Below are positions 1 through 11,855 of a stretch of DNA of 64,000 nucleotides, piece after piece (the stretch's first letter is position 1; every line of letters starts with the position of its first letter). Origin of the DNA: Dastarcus helophoroides. Lineage: Eukaryota; Arthropoda; Insecta; Coleoptera; Bothrideridae. A program made the translations under genes and the position numbers. The DNA is taken from assembly GCA_028583605.1 (NCBI GenBank), contig CM053325.1:39359435-39423434 (forward strand), in the 5' to 3' direction. The notes beneath the pieces are model-generated. The model was not told the DNA's origin and searched no databases. It was given only the letters and a program-made list of their open reading frames with translations.

Positions 1-1
1 A

Positions 2-1381
2 TAGTGTGATAAAGTTAAATACAATTCAGAATGCATAGTCTTTTTAAATTTTAATATTTTTGTTAAAGAGAATATTTTACAAATTTTAATTTTTGTTGTT
101 GTTAGATTTTTGATAGTAATATAATCAACTAAAAATTGCTATAAAAATTCATAATATACTACAAAACATTAACTGAGAAATGCAATTAGCTTAATTTATC
201 TAACTTATGTAGATAAAAAACATCAAAAATTAAACAAATATAATCATTTTTTTAATATCTTACAATCACATTGAAATATCAAGCCCAAATACACATACAT
301 TTTATTGATATTTCGAGGTGATAATCTGATAATTTACCGAAAATTCCATTACAGGTTCCCATTTAGGGTTCACTTCGCCCTACTTATTTTTATATATATT
401 ATATAGTATATTTATTTTATAATATTTAGACATTAAACTAAATGGTTTAAATTCTGAATTTAGAGGAAAAAGTTAAATCGTGAAAAAGACTAGAAATTTA
501 TAGGTAGAAACAAATTGAAATTATGGCAGGAAACAGGATAAAAATCAGAAAATTATAAAAAAATTCCTAATTTTATTTTCGTTTTCAAAAATTTAAAAAT
601 TAAACTTTGAATTTTGATAAAAACTCCAAGTATCAATTTTATGAACTTGAAATTTAATTTTTTTGGAAATGTTCAAATTTCTAAATAAAGTTGAAATTTT
701 AAAATCGATTATTTTTTTTTTAAATTTAGAAAAGTTATGTCGAAATTGTGACTCTTTTTCCAAAATTCAGATTTTACTGTCCCGTGTTTTAAATTAAACT
801 TAAAATATTTAAATAGGGAAATTCGATAAACTTTTAAATATGCTTTAAAACCGAAGTAAAAATTTCGAGGAAATTGTTACCATTAAAGAAAAATATTTAT
901 TACAGAAATAATTTGAAATATTTACTGTTTAAAAAGAATTAATTTGAGTCAACATTTTTGTCAATAATATATAGTTTAATTTTGAATTTGCAAGGGGAGG
1001 CAGGGTAAACATTGTATAGTGGCCCCTTAATGGGAATTTATAATGAAATTTTTGATAAATAATCAACTCGAATTACCAATAAAATTTATGTGCATTTGAG
1101 CTCGATACCTCGATACTTTACAAATTAGTGAACATAAGATTTTTTAAATTGTTGATATTTTTTAACTAAATTAGGTAGAAACATAAAACCGACGACTAAT
1201 GTTTTATGGTATAATATGACTGTTTTTCGTAATATTCAGTTAATTTTATCCCTGTCAAGAATCGATAGAAAATGTAAGAACCAATACAAAAATTAAAATT
1301 TGTAAAATATTCACTTTAACAAAAATAATGAAATATAAAAAGTATTATGCATTATAAATTGTATTTAACTTTATCACACTG
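2..1381. mobile_element. Foldback DNA element with ~380-bp terminal inverted repeats
   Basis: The first ~385 bases reappear as a diverged reverse complement at about 990-1381. The outer 90 bases match closely (GTGTGATAAAGTTAAATAC against GTATTTAACTTTATCACAC), and inner blocks such as TATCRAGCYCAAA also pair. The right end reads CACACTG followed by TA, consistent with a TA target duplication; the left TA would straddle the window edge. The 600-base core is AT-rich and has no reading frame, so this is a non-autonomous element. The class (TA-using Tc1/mariner-like foldback) is inferred from the ends. Confidence 0.75.
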
Positions 1382-1642
1382 TAATAAAATACGAATTACA
1401 CAAAATAAAACAATTTTATTTTAAAAATAACAAAAATTTGTTATATTCTGAAGGGTGAAAACTTCGACTTACTTTTTTTAAAAATTTTGCACCAATTTTG
1501 GTTCGGTAAATTTTTTATATGTTATAGTATTTGATGGGTACTATAATATATATTAATTTCGTGATTGTATCTCGGATAAAACTATTAACATATTTTTTTA
1601 TTTTGAGAGGCTAGAAATGATAAAAAAATGTGAAAAACATAT

Positions 1643-2052
1643 TGTAACGGGCTTATCGGTTCGAATTGATTAACACGTGAATTGAATAAGACCCACTTTA
1701 TTATTAAACTTAACTCGGATCGCTACAACTGAACAATTAACTCACTTATTGATTGCTAACTGCTAACTCACTACTTAACTACACCGATTTTAACTAACTT
1801 ACTAATTACACTGATTCTAACTAACTGACTCAAGAGAAAACTGATCGCCTTATATAGTTTTGGCATCCAGGTTCTAGAACAATCCGGCAGATAAGGCTTA
1901 TCGTTTGCCGAAATTTCGGGAACGCTTATCTGCCGTTTGCTTCGATATCGCGGTCGCTTTCCCCTTATCAGATCATTCTAGAAACTTTTCTTATGTACTA
2001 AATTCTACAATTCTATTCTAAATTCAATTCCATCTATTTACATTGCGTTACA
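1643..2052 (-). mobile_element. Solo LTR (family shared with 37304-37602)
   Basis: Read on the minus strand this 410-bp block starts TGTAACG and ends CGTTACA. It holds a TATA box (CTATATAAGG) followed by a TCAGTT start-like motif, then AATAAAGTGGG as a polyadenylation signal near its 3' side, which is the usual order of U3, R and U5. A second, diverged copy lies at 37304-37602. No internal retrotransposon domain adjoins it, so it is probably left over from LTR-LTR recombination. No clear 4-6 bp target duplication is visible. The superfamily (Gypsy or BEL) cannot be told from the LTR alone. Confidence 0.6.
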
Positions 2053-2569
2053 CTACATAATATACTTTAAAATAATAGCTATAATATGTTGTTGGATTCA
2101 TATTTCCAACCTATTTAGTTCAAAAGATATAAAAAATTTAAAAAATCTTAAATTTACAATTTTTTTACTATCTCATAGTGACTTTGAAATATCGAGCTCA
2201 AAAAATACATAATGTTTGTTCATTTGTCGAGGTGAAAGCTTTTCGAAAATATTACTATAGGTTCCCATATGGGGGCCACTTCACCATGGTTATTCTGCTA
2301 GACCCTTTAGATTCTTTAAATTTTCGAGATTATTTTCAGTATTTCCACTCTTTGAAAAATTTTACTTTTTATTGAAAATTTTGACTATTTTCTACGTTTC
2401 GACAAATTTTTTTTCAAATTTCTAAGTTTTTGAAAAATTTTGATTTTTCTTGAAAATTTCGACTTTTTTTAAAGGTTTGATTTTTTCGAAAACTAGACCT
2501 TCTTTAAAAATTTAAATTCTTTTAAAACTGTAGCTTTTTAAAAATGTTAATTCTTAAATATTTTTTTTA
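2053..2569. repeat. Partial copy of the 1-385 foldback arm, then AT-rich simple sequence
   Basis: Bases 2180-2300 match the left arm of the first element in direct orientation (TTGAAATATCGAGCTCAAA, then GGTTCCCATATGGGGGCCAC). From about 2300 to 2569 the sequence becomes low-complexity runs of AAATTT and TTTCGA words. No gene is visible. The flank 1384-1642, left of the LTR, is likewise AT-rich and without a gene. Confidence 0.55.
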
Positions 2570-2930
2570 TCTAATATATAAAATTCTCGGTCGTGGTGTT
2601 TGTTACCAATCTCCTCCGAAACGGCTGGACCGATTTTGATGAAATTTTGTGTGCTTATCGGGTAGGTCTGAGAATCGGCCAACATCTATTTTTCATACCC
2701 CTAAATGTTAAGGGTGGTCCACCTCAAAAATAAATTTTTTATTTTTTTGACAAAATTTTTTGTTTTTATTTTTTCATGATTCAGCATTAAAAAATACATA
2801 CAATTCTAAATTTTCACCTTTATACGATCAACCCCTGATTTTTAATTTTGTGGAAATAGTTTTAAATTAAAAGAGAAAATTTTACGTGTTTAATAAATAT
2901 ACGTGTTTTATTATTGTGAAAGGTAAGTCA

Positions 2931-3026
<96 letters not shown>
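2931..3026. repeat. (AAT)n microsatellite, 96 bp
   Basis: About 32 uninterrupted AAT units, directly upstream of the rRNA-like scrap and inside the Helitron. Confidence 0.95.
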
Positions 3027-3044
3027 CGATAATAGGTTCTGCGC

Positions 3045-3086
3045 CTACCATGGTTTTAACAGGTAACGGAGAATCAGGGTTCGATA
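3045..3086 (+). pseudogene. 18S rRNA fragment (~42 bp) captured in the Helitron
   Basis: The block CTACCATGGTTTTAAC, AGGTAACGGAGAATCAGGG, TTCGAT matches, from memory, the conserved 5' domain of eukaryotic 18S rRNA in sense orientation (CTACCATGG, GGTAACGGGGAATCAGGG, TTCGATTCC), with about three substitutions. Similarity stops on both sides. It is not an rRNA gene. It is a scrap that either the Helitron captured or an rDNA-derived repeat brought in. Confidence 0.75.
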
Positions 3087-3810
3087 CTCATACCCATCAA
3101 TGTACGTTTAATATTCACGTTAGAAAAGTGAAAGGTGCGCACAATGTTTGAATGATGGTCCTTATTTAAGTTATATGGCAATACAGATTAACAATGTTCA
3201 CAATATTCACGTTTTTATACATAACATACAACTCTCTAAAAAACGGTTGCTAACACAACTTAAACTATTATTTTGTTTCATTTAACAAGGTGGAGGTATT
3301 TTGATTGTCTCGCTCTAACACACAATAGGTTGAGCACGAAAACGTAACGAGGTCATCCGATCACTAGATTTTACTCCCCATATTTTTTTCATACCGGAGG
3401 CCTTATATGAAAATCGATTCTTAAGGAGTAAACTCCATTTAACAAAACAGTATGTGCTTTTTTTAATTTGTTATTTTTTAATTATTTATAACTTAAAAAT
3501 ATATGAACTATTTTCGATGTATAGATAGCTATCAATAATTGTAATTTAATATATATTTGTTACTTTAATGAAGAATAATTTATTAAATTAAATAAAGTAT
3601 ACTTTAATTGTCTACAACGCTTCATTCCTCTTTCAATTATAATTACATCTCCACACACCAACGAGATAGTGTTAGTTATTTTTAAAAATATTTCCTAAAA
3701 AAAATATTTCCTACAAAAATATTTCCTAGAAATAACGTACAATTCTAAATTTTCACCTTTATATGATCAACTCCTGATTTTGGCAAAACAACGTTTGCCG
3801 GGTCTGCTAG

Positions 3811-5408
3811 TATGTCTATAAATTTTTCGTTTTATTCGTGTATTTTGACTTTTCTTCCATATTAAATGTGTTGAACGTGTGATATTGCCAGGAATTTGTC
3901 ACAGATCATCAGATGTTTTCGTCGTTGTATTGTCGGTTCCAGAATTGCCATTCAGAATTTAATGAAACTAGGTATATTGGTAATTTATAGTAAGATAATG
4001 ATGCAGTTAAATTTTTGACGAGCTACAGAGAATCAGTAAAAAGTTATGGATATTTTACATTTCTCGCTTCTATCATCGAGCCTTATGAAAAACAAAAGAG
4101 AGAAAATGATGAAAAATAAAATATAAAACAATTAGTTACTTGAAATTACAGCTTTACAGCGTGGGATAGAAGTACTTAGCGAATAAATATGAAAACATTA
4201 TTTTTTATCGTAATTTTTCAGTAATTTTTTAGATGTGGCATCGTTGTTGTAACGTAGATAATTACAAAACCAACGGCGACTGTATACTTCCTATTACGTT
4301 ATGTGTTAAACTTTTCAGGAATGCCCGTTAATTAGTTGAAAAATTCAACCCCATGCAGCCTATTCTCGAATGCTTTTTTAAATAACTCTTTTAGTTTTCC
4401 AATGAAATGTTTTTTATTGTGAACTACCAATTGGAACGCTTGTTTTTTGCCCGGTTCAGAGGCAAATCCAATACGCAATAATTTTGACGATGACGTTATT
4501 GGATTATAGAAATTCCTCCGTCTTATTTCATTGCGACGTTGTCTAATTTAAATACTAGGTTAATAAAACGAGATAATGTATACTTCTGATGTGGTTTTGA
4601 CTCTAGCAGTATCGACAGTACTTCCTTAAAATCAGCGTTTTTTATGCATACATAAATGCGGCCAATTCCTAATAGCTATAAAAAAAGGCCTTCTCTTATT
4701 CGTTACCTCCTAATTTAAAGATAAAATCCTCCTAAACATTCTCTGGTGGATTTATCAGGGTCTAAACTTTTTCAAGTTTAAAATTACATTCCTAAACGGG
4801 ATTCTTTAGAACAACAATGATAAACGAAATAAAAGCGAGTTGGAAAGATTACGATATTGCCATCAAGGGATAACTTACAGTAATTTTAAACTTTTGTTTT
4901 GCAATATAAAAAGAACAGTTTAGAAAAAGTTTGTAAAATGTGAAAACTATGTTAAATTCATCTTCTTATTTTCCAGGGGCTGCTAATTCATAAATTAATT
5001 CACAAATCTTGTTTCATCTCGGAAGAGATTTAAAAAATAAAATCTTTTTAGTGTAACTATATCAAGTTATCATGTAGGAATCGCTATTCCAAGGATGCTG
5101 TGTTAAAATTTATATTATATTTTACATACATATATTGATAGCATACAGTAGTTTACTTAGAAATTGTGCAAGTATGGAAGTCAGCAAATGTGTTGTAAGA
5201 ATTTTGTAAGAATCAACTTAGGTCGCATATGACATCATAATTAACTGTAATATTGCTTTATTGTCTGCTTTTTAATTCATATATTTAATTTAAGACTTCT
5301 TTAATATTTACTTAATGAAATATGTTGTGTTAAACATCTTTTGATTATTTGGATATTGAGTACCATAAAGATTTATTACAGCTTACCATTCATAATATGT
5401 AATGTTAA
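3811..5408. other. No gene seen
   Basis: AT-rich sequence with frequent stops in all frames. I see no domain, RNA gene or clear terminal repeat. Confidence 0.6.
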
Positions 5409-5511
5409 GCTGAATCCATAGCTAAAGATGTATTCAAGGTTGTGAATTTTCTCAACATAATATGTTGGGAAAATTCACAATCATGGATACACCTCTATCC
5501 GTGGATTCCAG
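5409..5511. repeat. 103-bp imperfect palindrome (two ~51-nt arms, almost no loop)
   Basis: The left arm (GCTGAATCC to CTCAACATA) and right arm (TATGTTGGG to GGATTCCAG) are reverse complements with a handful of mismatches. The best-paired core is TTGTGAATTTTC against GAAAATTCACAA. RNA from either strand would fold into a long hairpin. It may be a tiny foldback element; no target duplication is evident. Confidence 0.8.
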
Positions 5512-5857
5512 TTTTTCTGTTATTTCACAGAATAATTCTAGTCATGTTTAGCTCCTAATCTCTTAACAGCTGATAAAGTCTATTGTACAAAAGATGTAAC
5601 ATTGAACAATTCTACCGTCAGTAACTTTTAAAAAATTGAGGACATGATATAATATAAACTGGTAATGTAACCTGCCATATCTCACTGTTGCGATAAGTGG
5701 CACTAAAACCGGATACGATTGAAAAGAGAACACATATAATGGATAGACAGTAGAAGGGCTGCATTGAGTAGATTAAGTAATGCAAGTATGCAAGTATTGA
5801 TACTTTATGTAATTGTTTCACAATTGTTCGGTTTTATATTTATATTTTAATTACAAA

Positions 5858-6073
5858 ATGAGCAAGACTTGTTTTGTGTCTATGTGCAACAGCTGTAATG
5901 AAAAATTGTCGTTGTTTCGAATGCCTAAGGATAAAGTTAATGTATGGAGGCGAAAAATCTCGCCAAATGATTGGCTGTTGTCAATTCGAGATTTTGTATG
6001 CGAAAAACATTTTGGTGCAGATTTTGTTTTAAGAGAAACGAACAATGAACTGTGGAGAGTTCGTATTTCTTAA
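5858..6073 (+). CDS. Short THAP-type zinc-finger protein or fragment (71 aa)
   Basis: THAP domains are C2CH zinc fingers that bind DNA, found in transcription regulators and in P-element transposases. I start at 5858 because the reading MSKTCFVSMC fits the canonical THAP N-terminus; an upstream in-frame ATG at 5813 adds 15 unrelated residues. Visible elements: the first cysteine pair (CFVSMC), then LFRMPKD, VWRRKI, DWLL, and the closing C-x-x-H in VCEKHF. The usual C-terminal part of the domain (the AVPTxF region) is missing, and the frame stops in a TAA that overlaps AATAAA. It may be a truncated transposase exon, a pseudogene, or a short THAP-only protein. No other exon is visible nearby. 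THAP identity is fairly sure; expression is unknown. Confidence 0.6.
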   Translation: MSKTCFVSMCNSCNEKLSLFRMPKDKVNVWRRKISPNDWLLSIRDFVCEKHFGADFVLRETNNELWRVRIS

Positions 6074-7439
6074 TAAACTTAATCAGTTTGTATTAAATGA
6101 ATATCTTGTGTCCAAAAGAATTTAAACATAATATTCTTTTGTATATTTAAGAAAGAAAAATGATATTATAGACAGACGAGTTGTTTGGTTTATCAGGGTT
6201 CGGCGTATGTATAGAACGTTAGCTATAACTTTTTTTTAAATGTTTATATAAAAATGTGTCAGATAAAGTTTTTTTTGGTTAATTATTTGTCATTTTCCAG
6301 TGACTTTGATTTTGTTTTCCTAACTCTTACTTTGTTGCTTTGGTAAATAATTTTTGAGTTTTCAAATGACACTAGCATTTTTTATTTGCTCTTTTAAAAA
6401 AATTTTAACTTTTGCTTTCGGCAAGATCAAATTTATAGGGGCTACATTCGGATAATTTTGCGAAATCATAATTTTACTGATTTTTATTATTTATTTGTTA
6501 ATGTTATTTTAAAAGAAATCTAAGTACTAAAATGAAATCGTTACCAAAAGCGAACATAAATATACTTGCAAAAATTTCATTTTAATTACTAACGCATGTT
6601 TAAAAATAGTATTAAATTATTTAATATGAGAATCGGTAAAATTATGAAATTATTATATTTTCTCGAACTTTTTCACTTCTAAACCCTGTAAGATTTGGGG
6701 TCACGAAATGCAGAAATATATGTAAATTCTGAAAAGCTAACAAAAAATACGTATGTCAATTGAAATTTCGAAGTTCGTTACCGTAGCAATGAAACAAAAG
6801 CGGGGAAAAAGAAATTAAGGTCACCCAAATGTGGCAAATAATTAACCAAAAAAGTTTATTTAAAATATTTTGTTCTAAATTTTTTTCAAATTTACAGCCA
6901 ATATTCCAGACATACGTCGGACGGTCCCGTATACTTTGCATAGAGTTACGCGTCTATCTCTCTCTAAGCCGCCAGCCTCCCGATTACATGCCACATTTCG
7001 CCTCGCGTCGGAGTACCTTACTTATACATTATCATGGTTGAGGATAAAAGAAAATAGGAAAAAACTGTTTCTATAATACCAAGAGGGAATAGAACAGACG
7101 TATTAATTGCCCGGTACGACAAAAAAGTATCACATCAAAATATACTTATTATTAAATAACAAAGAACATACTTGATAGACATTTATTTTGTTATAAACTT
7201 AAATAAAATGTTAAATAATAACAAATATAAGGTCTATTTATTTTATATGAAAGTGCAAGTGATTTTAGAATGCACTTTCAGAAGCAGTGATGTTAGCAAG
7301 GTGTTGTTAAGTGCCGGTATTTCTCAAAAAATTCAATGAAGCAAAATCTGGCTATTTGTGTTATATTTTATATTTCTGTTACTTGTCCCACTTTATTTTT
7401 AAGTTAAATCCACTTGTAAAGGTGAAACCTGTCATGCAT
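6074..7439. other. No gene seen
   Basis: AT-rich intergenic sequence. The less AT-rich patch at 6900-7030 has no recognisable domain in any frame. Confidence 0.5.
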
Positions 7440-7850
7440 TTAGAGCATTGCAAGTAGAATGTGGAAATAAAGATAGGTTGCCATGAACTTCCCTTTTAAA
7501 GGAGAAAAAATTGTAGTTGTCGAGAAAAATTTTTCTTCGGTACCCAATTGCAAAGTTTTGAAGTTCTATAGGAAAAAGAGTCTCCATAGACAGAAGTACT
7601 CACTGGGGCAAGCTGGACCACATAGGAATGTGACCATTCGGGGGATCAGATTCATCGTTTCCTGCTAGCATCTCCCATGAAAGTTCTTGTAAAAAGAGAC
7701 AAGTAGCCAACCATTCACCTGTGCTGCAGTGTGTCGAGAATAGCGGTCAAACTCTCGTCATTAATTAGGTAAATAGCTCTTCTTTGAAATGAATCCAAAA
7801 TATCGAAGGTGTGCTTTGGGGTTGAACTTCAAAACCGGCATTTGGTTGTT
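7440..7850 (-). pseudogene. Non-LTR retrotransposon C-terminal remnant (Jockey-like)
   Basis: One minus-strand frame can be read through scattered stops: first ILDSFQRRAIYLINDESL, then LDTLQHR, LSLFTRTFMGDAS, and downstream APVSTSVYGDSFSYRTSKL. This order matches the tail that follows the reverse transcriptase in many insect Jockey/CR1-type LINEs (QRRAIxLI, HRRxVxxLxLFxRxFHG, then RDSFxxRTSxLWN). No reverse transcriptase is present, so this is a 5'-truncated, decayed copy. Several stops show it is not functional. Clade assignment is tentative. Confidence 0.65.
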
Positions 7851-9090
7851 TTTTTTTTTTTTCGAACATGTCCCGACGAATTTACATGGTAAAACATCCT
7901 ATCATATCGAGTTCCTCAAACATTAACAGGGTTTATAAAAGATTGTCTGCCAAATGAATTAAAAACATATTCATGTGACAATTCTCCTATAGTCCGAAGT
8001 GACTGCGACTTGCAGTGATTTAGCGTAGGTACTATTATTGTAAAATCATACTGTGACAAAGTAGCAGGAACAGTTTAGTAGTGTGAATAATTAGCAGGAA
8101 GAGTTTAGTGGAGTAGCAGCTATTTCTTGTCGGTTGCTCCTTGATCGGTTCTGTTTGACTGCGATTTGCGATCGCGTAACAGTGATAAAGTAGCGGTAGC
8201 AGGTACTCTTTGTAAGCGTCGTTCGGACTTTCAATATACTGCGACTGCGATTTCACTTGAAGCTGTTAATACTGTATCAGCATTTGTTTTATTTAATACC
8301 TGGATTGGTGACTTTGGCCATGTCCTGAATCAGTATCTGGCCTAGGTCAGTACTACTGATATCATTGAACAAAACTTTAGGGCCATGCCACCACAGATTA
8401 AAATCATTTATTTGTTCACGAAACGTTCCACGGAAGACAATTCTATGACCCGAAATTTATTTTCGTGGGTACCGGGATGCAATCCACCACTTGGGAAACG
8501 CTAATCTATAAGATTCAATTTTTCAAACGCAGTTAGCAAGATATAATTTCCAGTTACAGGCTGGTTCCGAAATCCACGAAATTACAATAGTACAGTCAGT
8601 CATTTCAGAAGAATCGTTCGTTTATATTTAAATCTAAAATGCTAGGAACCTTTTTGGAAAGTCTTGCAAGCAACACCGCTGCATTAAATTCTAGACGAGG
8701 TAGACTAATACTTTTGAGGGGTACTACCGGTCACTGTTCGGGGATTTTGTCTTATTTGTTGAATTAGATTGTTTTTGATTAGTCGAAGGACCACTACCAC
8801 TACACTCATGGTAGATAAAATAAAAAGAGACGTTATTTTTATCGCGGTTTATTAACTTCTTCACACTTAAAAGGTGCTTCGTTACTTATTTTATGTTAGT
8901 TGGCTACTGCCGTTAAATAAAATACAAAGATCTCGAAACAGCGCTTTTAAAAACAATTTTTGGAAGAGACTTACTATACAGTTCCTCTATTTTAGGTTCG
9001 ATGTAAAATACATAGCTATTAAACTTACTTTGTTAACGTTTAAAACAACAATAGATATTAAAATTTCTATACTTATTATAGTTTTTTTAT
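7851..9090. other. No gene seen
   Basis: Unique-looking sequence. Short words such as AGCAGGA-AGTTTAGT recur at 8060-8115, but there is no organised array. Confidence 0.5.
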
Positions 9091-10230
9091 AAATTTTATC
9101 TTTTTTCTATGTATTCAGAGTTGTCTTTTCATTTTCAAGTTTTTCCTAAAATTTCGCTTCGACTTTTTTAGCAAATTTTTAATTTAATCTCCAATTATAT
9201 CGATCTTGTTTCTCGAAGTCTTTAAAAATGTTTTTTGAATATTTAGTTTTTCTGTTTTGTTTTTAATTTTACGATTCTTGTGAACTTTTCTTTCCAAATT
9301 TCGAGTATAGATGTGAATATAACAAAAATTTAAAGTGTAAACTCAAAGCTTAAATAATGAAAATTTGCGAGACATTGGAAATTTATAACAAATTTCTCTA
9401 AATTATTTCTGTTTGGTTCTCTTTTTTGTAGGTTTAAGTTTATTCTTGAAATTTAAGATTTCTCTCAAAATGTTGTGCATATTCTTTTTACTTTTAATAT
9501 TTTTCTGAAATGTCGACTTTAAACTCGTAATTTATTCGACCTCTTCTAGAAACTGTGCTTTTTATTTTAAAATTGCTTCAGTATTCCTAAATTTTTACAC
9601 TCCTTTTTTATAAATACATATAAAGAAATGTTTTTCCAGTCTCCTTTCAACTACATTTTATTTTATCGAAATTCAATTTCTAAAATTTTCTAACTTGAAC
9701 TTTTCTTTATTTTCTTTCCTTTACTTTCAAGAGTTTTCACTTTAAACTCGAATTGTAAATTTGTTTCCTCTAAATTTCGAAATTAGTGGTTTTTTATAAT
9801 TTGGAGTTTTCTTTCATAAATAATAAATTTTCTTCTGTGTTCCGAGTTATATTTTCAATATTTACTTTTCTTTAAAAAATTGACCATTTCTTGAAAGTTT
9901 GAGAAAAGTTTTTTGTAGACCTAAGGTTTGTTACATTTTCTGCTTAACCAATTTTTGGTTTTTTGTAGTTGAAATTTCGAGGAAAATTTGAAAATTTTAT
10001 TTTCTAAATTTACTAAATTGCTATTTCTTTCCAAATTTTGACTTTTTATCAAATTTTTAATTTGATCTTGAAATTTGTACAATCATATTTTCATATTTCG
10101 ATAGAACTTTTAATTTTAAAGAAAAAAGCTTACAATGAAATTTGTCCTAGAATGAAAACTGATAAGGTTATGGAGCCCAAAATAAAACATTTGAGTAAGT
10201 CTTTCAAATTTTATTCCAACAGTTAACTTA
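9091..10230. repeat. Cryptically simple AT-rich tract (AAATTT/TTTCGA words)
   Basis: More than 1 kb is made of loosely repeated 8-15 nt words such as AAATTTCGA, TTTTGACTTT and TTCTAAATTT, with no fixed period. The same texture recurs at about 2300-2569 and 34490-36000 and in the cores of some foldback elements. It looks like decayed satellite or foldback-core sequence and codes for nothing I can recognise. Confidence 0.5.
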
Positions 10231-11468
10231 TAATAAAGTAAAAAATCACTAATTTGTTGTTACCAGATTTCCAAAGGTAGGACCCCGTTTCCCAATATTT
10301 TTGTTTACTTTTGAGCAGGAATTTATTGATTTATTTATTGATTTATTTTATCTTTTAACTAGCTGGAGTCTGTAAGGCTCTAGCGTTATTGTACTTGTAC
10401 TTGTGAATTTGGTTCTAAGTAATCTTACAAAAATAAATTTATTGGGATTAGGTCTGGGGATCGGGAAGACCATTACACTCTTCGTTTTGGGCAAAAATCC
10501 TTTTGATTTAAAATAAATGATTGAGAAAACAAAAGTTGCAAAAAAATTTTTTTAAAATCAAACTAATATTTGTTAAAAAGAAGTAACATTGTTTTCTAAA
10601 ACCTTCTAAATGGGTGTCTATGTATTTGACGTTCTGCCATTTATCACTTATCTTAGTCCTACCAAATATTAACCATCATTATTGCAGACATTTTAAAACT
10701 GAAATATCGACCTTCCATTTTAAATAACGGCGTTTTATCTCCGAATTGGAAAACATGATGCTTAATTATTGTCTTTTCCATTCTTCTATTTTTAAGAATT
10801 TTATAAACGGTTGGCTAATTTAAACTCTTTTGTATCTCTAATAATAACAAAGTTACCAATGGTGGCCACTTAATTTGGATAAGCTTGTATTGCACCTTAC
10901 CTGCAAATAGTTGTTACTTATTATTAAAATTCGAGTTGGGCTTGCTTACCTTACTGACTTAAGAAGCGCTTTCTATTTTATCCAGTGATTTTAAAATCCC
11001 TTACTCAACAGTGTTAGTTTTTATTTGCATCAAGGTTCTGTCTGCCTCACCATATTTATTTGATTGTATTGTCTTTGATTGTGGAAAAATATTTTCTGCT
11101 GCAGCATTTGAAACCGGTGTGGAAGTTATGGAGACAATAACTTATATAAGTTAAGTTACTTAACAGATAAGTATAGACGTTAGACAACTTGTCAGACAGG
11201 GGCATGTTTTGATGGTGTAATGATATTTTATAATTGAATAACCCTACAAATTACGCTGATCTCGACAAATTGATCGACACATAAATCGACAGAATATTTT
11301 ATTAAAATCTACCTTATTCTTACTGAAATTATGTTTTATGATGGTAAGGGAGGTCAATAACAAAAAATTCAACATCAACTCAAGACGCCGATGAGTAATG
11401 GGTCCCAACGTTTGCGTCTACCGACACTGACGCGACGACTCGACAACAGCATAGAACGGAGAACGTAA
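10231..11468. other. No gene seen
   Basis: AT-rich sequence. A short run of TTGATTTATTTA words lies near 10320-10345. No domains or terminal repeats are visible. Confidence 0.5.
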
Positions 11469-11664
11469 AGCCGCGTCCATACATTGCAAACGGATCGTGT
11501 TGCCCTTTGACTATACATATTTTATTTATATTATCTAAGGTGTTGCCCAAAGTTCGTAGGTGTGTCTTTCTGTTCGTTTGCGCTCTCCGACACGTCCACA
11601 CCTAAAAAACTGTTCTCGCTCACGTACGCTTGTTCACTTTCGTTCGCTATGTATAGACGCGGCT
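11469..11664. mobile_element. MITE, PIF/Harbinger-like, 196 bp
   Basis: The termini are AGCCGCGTCCATACAT on the left and ATGTATAGACGCGGCT on the right, a 16-bp inverted repeat with one difference. TAA at 11466-11468 is repeated at 11665-11667, giving the 3-bp TWA target duplication of PIF/Harbinger elements. The interior is less AT-rich than its surroundings and non-coding. Confidence 0.8.
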
Positions 11665-11855
11665 TAATACGATAGACTTATACCGGTACTAGCCGTGTAC
11701 GGATGAGAGTACATTTTAGGAACCATTAAATTTTTCTCAAATGTTAAGAAATTAATTTTTGGGTAACTTGCTCTGCGCATACTCTCCTTGTCACCTCGTG
11801 TGCTATGTGTTTTGAATCTTTTTCTTCCCCGTCCGACATTTCTATTTTGGTACAT

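Larger units (their letters stand above)
2800..3781 (+). repeat. 43-bp direct repeat pair flanking ~0.9 kb inside the Helitron
   Basis: Bases 2800-2842 and 3739-3781 share CAATTCTAAATTTTCACC and the continuation to CCTGATTTT, with two or three differences. The second copy runs straight into the 3' terminal hairpin. The first is followed by the extra ~0.9 kb. The simplest reading is a short Helitron that gained an internal segment together with a duplicated subterminal block. Confidence 0.7.
2570..3810 (+). mobile_element. Non-autonomous Helitron
   Basis: The 5' end begins TCTAATATATAAAATTCTCG, and the following text on CGAAACGGCTGGACCGATTT is typical of insect Helitron 5' ends. The 3' end has the hairpin GGCAAA-ACAACG-TTTGCC at 3782-3799, then seven bases, then CTAG at 3807-3810. 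The element lies between A (2569) and T (3811), the expected Helitron target, with no duplication. It codes for no Rep/helicase. The interior holds a (TAA)n tract, an 18S rRNA scrap and two copies of a 43-bp subterminal segment. Confidence 0.85.

Noticed and set aside
3045..3086. B-box-like GGTTCGA suggesting a tRNA or tRNA-derived SINE
   Set aside because: No A box or cloverleaf; the surrounding bases match 18S rRNA better.
11380..11601. 73-codon minus-strand open frame
   Set aside because: It mostly overlaps the non-coding Harbinger-like MITE.
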